Positions 35,463 to 38,776 of a stretch of 38,776 nt of DNA are shown here, in pieces. Positions within the stretch are counted from its first letter, which is position 1, and each line of letters starts with the position of its first letter. The position numbers and the translations under genes are program-made. Under the pieces are notes generated by a model. The model ran no database searches. It saw only the letters and a program-made list of their open reading frames with translations, and was not told where the DNA came from. The DNA lies in contig JARFXS010000025.1 in NCBI GenBank assembly GCA_029194465.1, positions 1-38,776 of the forward strand. The letters run 5' to 3'. This DNA is from Candidatus Nitrosocosmicus sp. (lineage in GTDB: Archaea > Thermoproteota > Nitrososphaeria > Nitrososphaerales > Nitrososphaeraceae).

Positions 35463-36217
35463 TTGAAAATCAAGAATATACCGGTTGACCTGATCGATGT
35501 AGCAGATGAAAATGTCCGCAAGAATTTTTCATTTGGAAAAGATTCAAGTGATCAGTTAATGAAAGAACATCTAGCTAAATTTGAATTACTCCAACCGGTT
35601 GTGTACGATTTGACAATTTTACTAAAAGATATAAGTTACTTATCGGAAGGAGAAGATTTTTGGCCCTTCACAATAAAGGAGAGAAAGAAATTCCAGCAGT
35701 TATTACAAAATTGAAGGGTGCAGAGGCAGAGGCAGCTTCTCTGTTTGAAAATCTAATAAGAAAAGATCTCTCCCCTTTAGAAAAGGCAAGAATGGTAAAG
35801 AAATTGGTAGAATCGACAAAGTCTGGAATCACAGGGGTATCTCGCTTATACGGGTTACCAAAAAGCACAATTAGTGAATGGCTAAGCATTCTTACCCTTC
35901 CAAATCAGATTCAGGAAAAAATAGAAAATGGTGAAATTACACTTTATGAAGGCATAAAAATAGCAAGGCAGTCGACTGAGGTTCAGATAAAGTTGGCAGA
36001 TATCGAGCCTGCTGCATTAAAAGAAGAACTCATTCGGTTAGGGATTAAAAGGGGCGCTCCCAAAGGACTACTAACAGTAAGATTAGTTTTTAATCCTTCT
36101 AAAGAAAAGGATAGAATATTGTGGAACTCTTTAGAGGAAAAGGCAAAAGAGAATGGTTATGAGGTAAATGATTTTGTAAAAGAAATAATCCTAAACTATC
36201 TAAAAAAAGGTAAATAA
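35463..36217 (+). pseudogene. ParB/Spo0J-like DNA-binding protein, frameshifted
   Basis: ParB family: CTP-dependent DNA clamp in segregation or transcription. Frame 1 (from TTG 35463) has VDLIDVADENVRKNF and KEHLAKFELLQPVV, then the frame shifts. The conserved GRRRFLALHNKGEKEIPAVI continues at about 35640-35700 in the main frame (35660 onward to 36217). This is followed by the HTH SGITGVSRLYGLPKSTISEWL and a C-terminal charged RHH-like end. One indel between about 35600 and 35640 would restore a single 250-codon protein. The stops of this gene and the convergent universal-stress gene abut exactly. Confidence 0.8.
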
Positions 36218-36676
36218 TTATCGGATTACCAACACAGGACATTTGGAATGACTGATTATTCCTGATGCGATACTTCCAACTAACATTTGTTTAAATTTTG
36301 ATAATCCTCTCGAACCCATAATAACCAGATCAATGTTATTTTTTTGTATAAATTGAACAATTGTTTCTACTTTTGAATTTTTTTCATCATCTAAAATAGC
36401 AATAGTACTCTTAATACCCTCTTTTGTAGCCATCTCTTGAATTGGTTTTACCCATTTTTCAGCGTCCTGCGTTCTTGCCCTTTTATATCCATCAATCAAA
36501 TTAGTGTCACCGTATCGCGCTCTTAACCCTATGACTCCGCCTTGCTTAATATGATCAAGGACATGTAAGAACGTAAGTGGCGATCCTTCTAATTTACACA
36601 GGTAGATTGCATATTCTGCTGCCTTTGAGGAAGCTGTTGAGCCATCGAAAGCCAATAAAATATTCTTAAATAGCAT
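36218..36676 (-). CDS. universal stress protein (UspA family), ATP-binding type
   Basis: A 152-residue UspA-fold protein. It starts NILLAFDGSTASSKAAEYA (the Asp that contacts ATP) and has the ATP-binding run MGSRGLSKFKQMLVGSIASG (about 123-142, G-x2-G-x9-G-[ST] form), then the usual CPVLVIR end. Likely involved in stress signalling; no partner kinase is seen. Ordered after the next gene (36684) with a 7-base gap. Confidence 0.9.
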   Translation of the reverse strand: MLFKNILLAFDGSTASSKAAEYAIYLCKLEGSPLTFLHVLDHIKQGGVIGLRARYGDTNLIDGYKRARTQDAEKWVKPIQEMATKEGIKSTIAILDDEKNSKVETIVQFIQKNNIDLVIMGSRGLSKFKQMLVGSIASGIISHSKCPVLVIR

Positions 36677-36683
36677 CTACAAA

Positions 36684-36977
36684 TCAGAGAGGAACCATTT
36701 TGTCAATGACCCTAGAATAACTTACCTGTCCATCTTTTTCATGAATGATGAGATCCACTGTATATTGAAGACCGTTTAACAAGAATGTAACCTGAATATC
36801 CCATCCATCTTTTGGTTGAGACGTCTCGTCCATTTGTTCGCTGTGGGCTACAATTTGATCCGCAGAATAAGGAAATACTTCACGTATTCTAAAATTTTCA
36901 ACATTCGGTCCAAAGAGGGCATTTATTGCATTCTTTGAAGCATTTTCAATTTCAACTTTAGATGTTACAGTTGGCAT
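36684..36977 (-). CDS. conserved hypothetical protein in operon with the stress protein
   Basis: A 97-residue protein of one small alpha/beta domain: DGWDIQVTFLLNGLQYTVDLIIHEKDGQVSYSR. The strand pattern vaguely resembles gas-vesicle GvpO-type or PepSY-like folds, but not firmly. ATG start. Just upstream of the universal stress gene in transcription order (7-base gap), so the two are likely one operon. Confidence 0.6.
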   Translation of the reverse strand: MPTVTSKVEIENASKNAINALFGPNVENFRIREVFPYSADQIVAHSEQMDETSQPKDGWDIQVTFLLNGLQYTVDLIIHEKDGQVSYSRVIDKMVPL

Positions 36978-37122
36978 TAAGGAATTAATAATTAATAACT
37001 ATAAAAAAGTATTGCTAAAAAGGGGAATTTACACATTTGTTCCAAAAAACGAATACGTAATCTACTTTTATATTTTCAGAGTGAATTACAAATTTTTGTA
37101 AAATACATTTTTGATGTTACCA

Positions 37123-37130
37123 TATATAAA
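37123..37130 (+). promoter_or_regulatory. TATA box of the chaperonin-like gene
   Basis: TATATAAA sits 22-29 bases before the ATG at 37152, a textbook archaeal TATA position. The gene is thus likely expressed or was until recently. Confidence 0.6.
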
Positions 37131-37151
37131 CTCCAAGAATAATAACAAGAT

Positions 37152-38776
37152 ATGTCCCATGCTAGACTAATCCCTGATGATACACATCGAACGAGCGGCA
37201 AAGAAGTAAGGAGTTATAACATTCATGCCGCTCAACTGATAAAATCCCTAATTGAAAGTTGCTATGGTCCTCTAGGAAATGAAAAAATCTATATTGACAT
37301 AATTGGTGAATCGACATGTACAAAAGACGGTGCCACATTTCTCCGTAAGATTGATGTTCAACACCCCGCGGCTAAGGTGCTAATTGATGCCACTAATACT
37401 GTAGATAATGAAGTGGGAGATGGGACACTAACAACTGCTATAATTGCCGCTACTCTTTTGGAAAAGGCACAAGAGATGTTAGCGATGGACATTTATCCAT
37501 CTACTATTGTTAACGGATACGATAAAGGGCTCCAATGTTCCCTAGAGACTTTGCGCAATATTGCAAGAAAAGTAAGTAGCAAGGATATGGCAATCATCGA
37601 GAAACTCGCACGGACATGTCTAGGAACAAAAGTCAGGCTTTCATCTGATCCGCAATCCGAATTAAACAATATTCTAGAAATTACCGTTAATGCGATCAAT
37701 ACGGTATATTCAAATAATAACTACCTTTTAGAGGCTGATGACATAAAAATTGAGGAAAAAATTGGTAATTTAGCAGAGAGTATTTTGATTGATGGGGTAC
37801 TGATTGATAAAACAATAGATAGTGAGCTCATGCCTAGATTTGTCAAGAATGCACGAATCCTATTATTAGACGAAGACCTGCAGACAAGAACGACAAAAAC
37901 AGAGTCCCAATTATCAATCAATAGTCCAGAACACATGTATCTGTTTAGGAAGGAAGAAAATAAAATCACGAGAGACAAAATACAAATAATAATTGATAGT
38001 GGTATAAATGTAGTAATAAACCGTAAAGGGATAGACTTGGTGGCACAGGATCTTTTGGCCAAGTTTGGAATAATATCAGTCAAAAGAGTAAAAGAAAATG
38101 ATCTTCATTGGCTAGAGAAAGCTACAGGTGGAAACCTGATAAAGGAATTGGATGTTGGAAACATACAAAGTAATGTAGGATATGCCAAAAATGTATACGA
38201 GAAGAAAATAGGGACTGATAAGATGATATTTGTAGAGGGATGTAATAATCCTAAAACAGTTACAATTTTAATTAGAGCAAATTCAAAAATGATGTTAGAG
38301 CAAATCAAAATTTACCAGGATATGCCAAAAATGGCATACTGAGAAGAAAATAGGGACCGATGATGTTAGATGTAATAATCCCAAAACATCAATTTTAATC
38401 AGAGCAAATTTACCATTACCAGTCTGAGTAGATTTGTCCAACATCCATCCATTGGTCATAGGAGGTGGATCATGCGAAGCGTTAATGGCACAAACAAGTA
38501 AGAAAAAGAGCTAATACGATTGAAGGAATGGAGCAAATCGTTTTACTTAAATTCTCCGAAGCATTAGAGGAAATTCCACTACTTCTGCAAAAAAATTCAG
38601 GGTTGAATTTGATGGATGCTTTTATTCAACTTAGACTAAATCTATCTCAAAATTCTAATATTAAAAAAGTCAAATGGTTTGGACTTGATTCAGACGAAAG
38701 AAAATATCTCAACCGGATTGGGATATAATCGAACCTACGATTGTAAAAGAACAAGTCCTAAATACAGCCGTAGAAG
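37152..38776 (+). pseudogene. thermosome-like group II chaperonin, divergent and broken, running off the window
   Basis: The open frame (37152-38342, 396 codons) has chaperonin marks: CYGPLGNEKIYID, TKDGATFLRKIDVQHPAAK, NEVGDGTLTTAI (ATP site with the catalytic Asp region), and GINVVINRKGIDLVAQDLLAKFGI. It ends at a stop inside a duplicated segment: 38178-38283 is copied, degenerate, at 38318-38410. Beyond this, the chaperonin end continues in other frames (VIGGGSCEALMAQ, then QVRKRANTIEGMEQIVLLKFSEALEEIPLLL, then WDIIEPTIVKEQVLNTAVE), cut by the window end. So a normal chaperonin of about 540 aa was interrupted by a tandem duplication and several indels. A paralogue elsewhere would be needed if this is dead. 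Confidence 0.8.
38178..38410 (+). repeat. degenerate internal duplication in the chaperonin gene
   Basis: GGATATGCCAAAAATG begins both copies, at 38178 and 38318 (140-bp step), and both end in an AGAGCAAATT block. The second copy has several substitutions and lacks about nine bases. It truncates the chaperonin frame. Confidence 0.7.

Overview
The window looks like chromosomal DNA of a low-GC archaeon. The archaeal markers are an archaeal/eukaryotic-type prolyl-tRNA synthetase, Tsr3, a NIP7-like PUA protein paired with a NOP2/Sun methylase, a DRG-family GTPase, a proteasome beta subunit, a thermosome-like chaperonin, TATA boxes close to start codons, and an intron-bearing tRNA. Plastocyanin-like and PII proteins, F420 genes, repetitive secreted proteins and the low GC suggest an ammonia-oxidising Nitrososphaeria archaeon, perhaps of the Nitrosocosmicus type. 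That placement is inference; no ribosomal RNA is present to confirm it.

Layout. 1-10 kb: leuCD (minus, hairpin terminator), cofE, a DRG GTPase, RNase HI, isocitrate dehydrogenase, an HemK2-type methyltransferase, a cupredoxin, cofC and a broken cofD. Three F420 genes are thus interleaved with 2-oxoacid genes. 10-17.5 kb: a broken membrane-anchored secreted protein, then RNA and translation genes (NIP7-like, m5C methylase, RNase P RNA, tsr3, signal peptidase, proS, a Tma20-like PUA protein). 17.5-20.3 kb: a GHKL ATPase with an in-frame stop and a proteasome beta subunit that lacks the Thr nucleophile. 20.3-29 kb: an accessory region with gene-poor DNA, secreted proteins, a FUSC-like transporter of unusual composition, tRNA-Arg with a D-loop intron, a CARF-like regulator with a frameshift, an O-methyltransferase, and a secreted Ser/Asp protein built on a decayed 27-bp minisatellite. 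29-38.8 kb: gamma carbonic anhydrase, a TetR operon with a candidate operator facing a ruined nucleotide-sugar dehydrogenase and an MFS exporter, a PII-like protein, TPR protein, frameshifted ParB, universal stress protein and a chaperonin gene broken by an internal duplication that runs off the end.

The clearest overall pattern is gene breakage. At least eight genes are interrupted by small indels, an in-frame stop or a duplication, often at short homopolymers or inside repeats, while long housekeeping genes (leuC, DRG, idh, proS) are intact. Real decay of accessory genes and assembly indel error are both possible, and the cofD case matters most because it would abolish F420 synthesis. Firm RNA finds are RNase P RNA (about 13110-13410, minus) and the intron-containing tRNA-Arg(CCU). 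I saw no CRISPR array, insertion sequence or rRNA.
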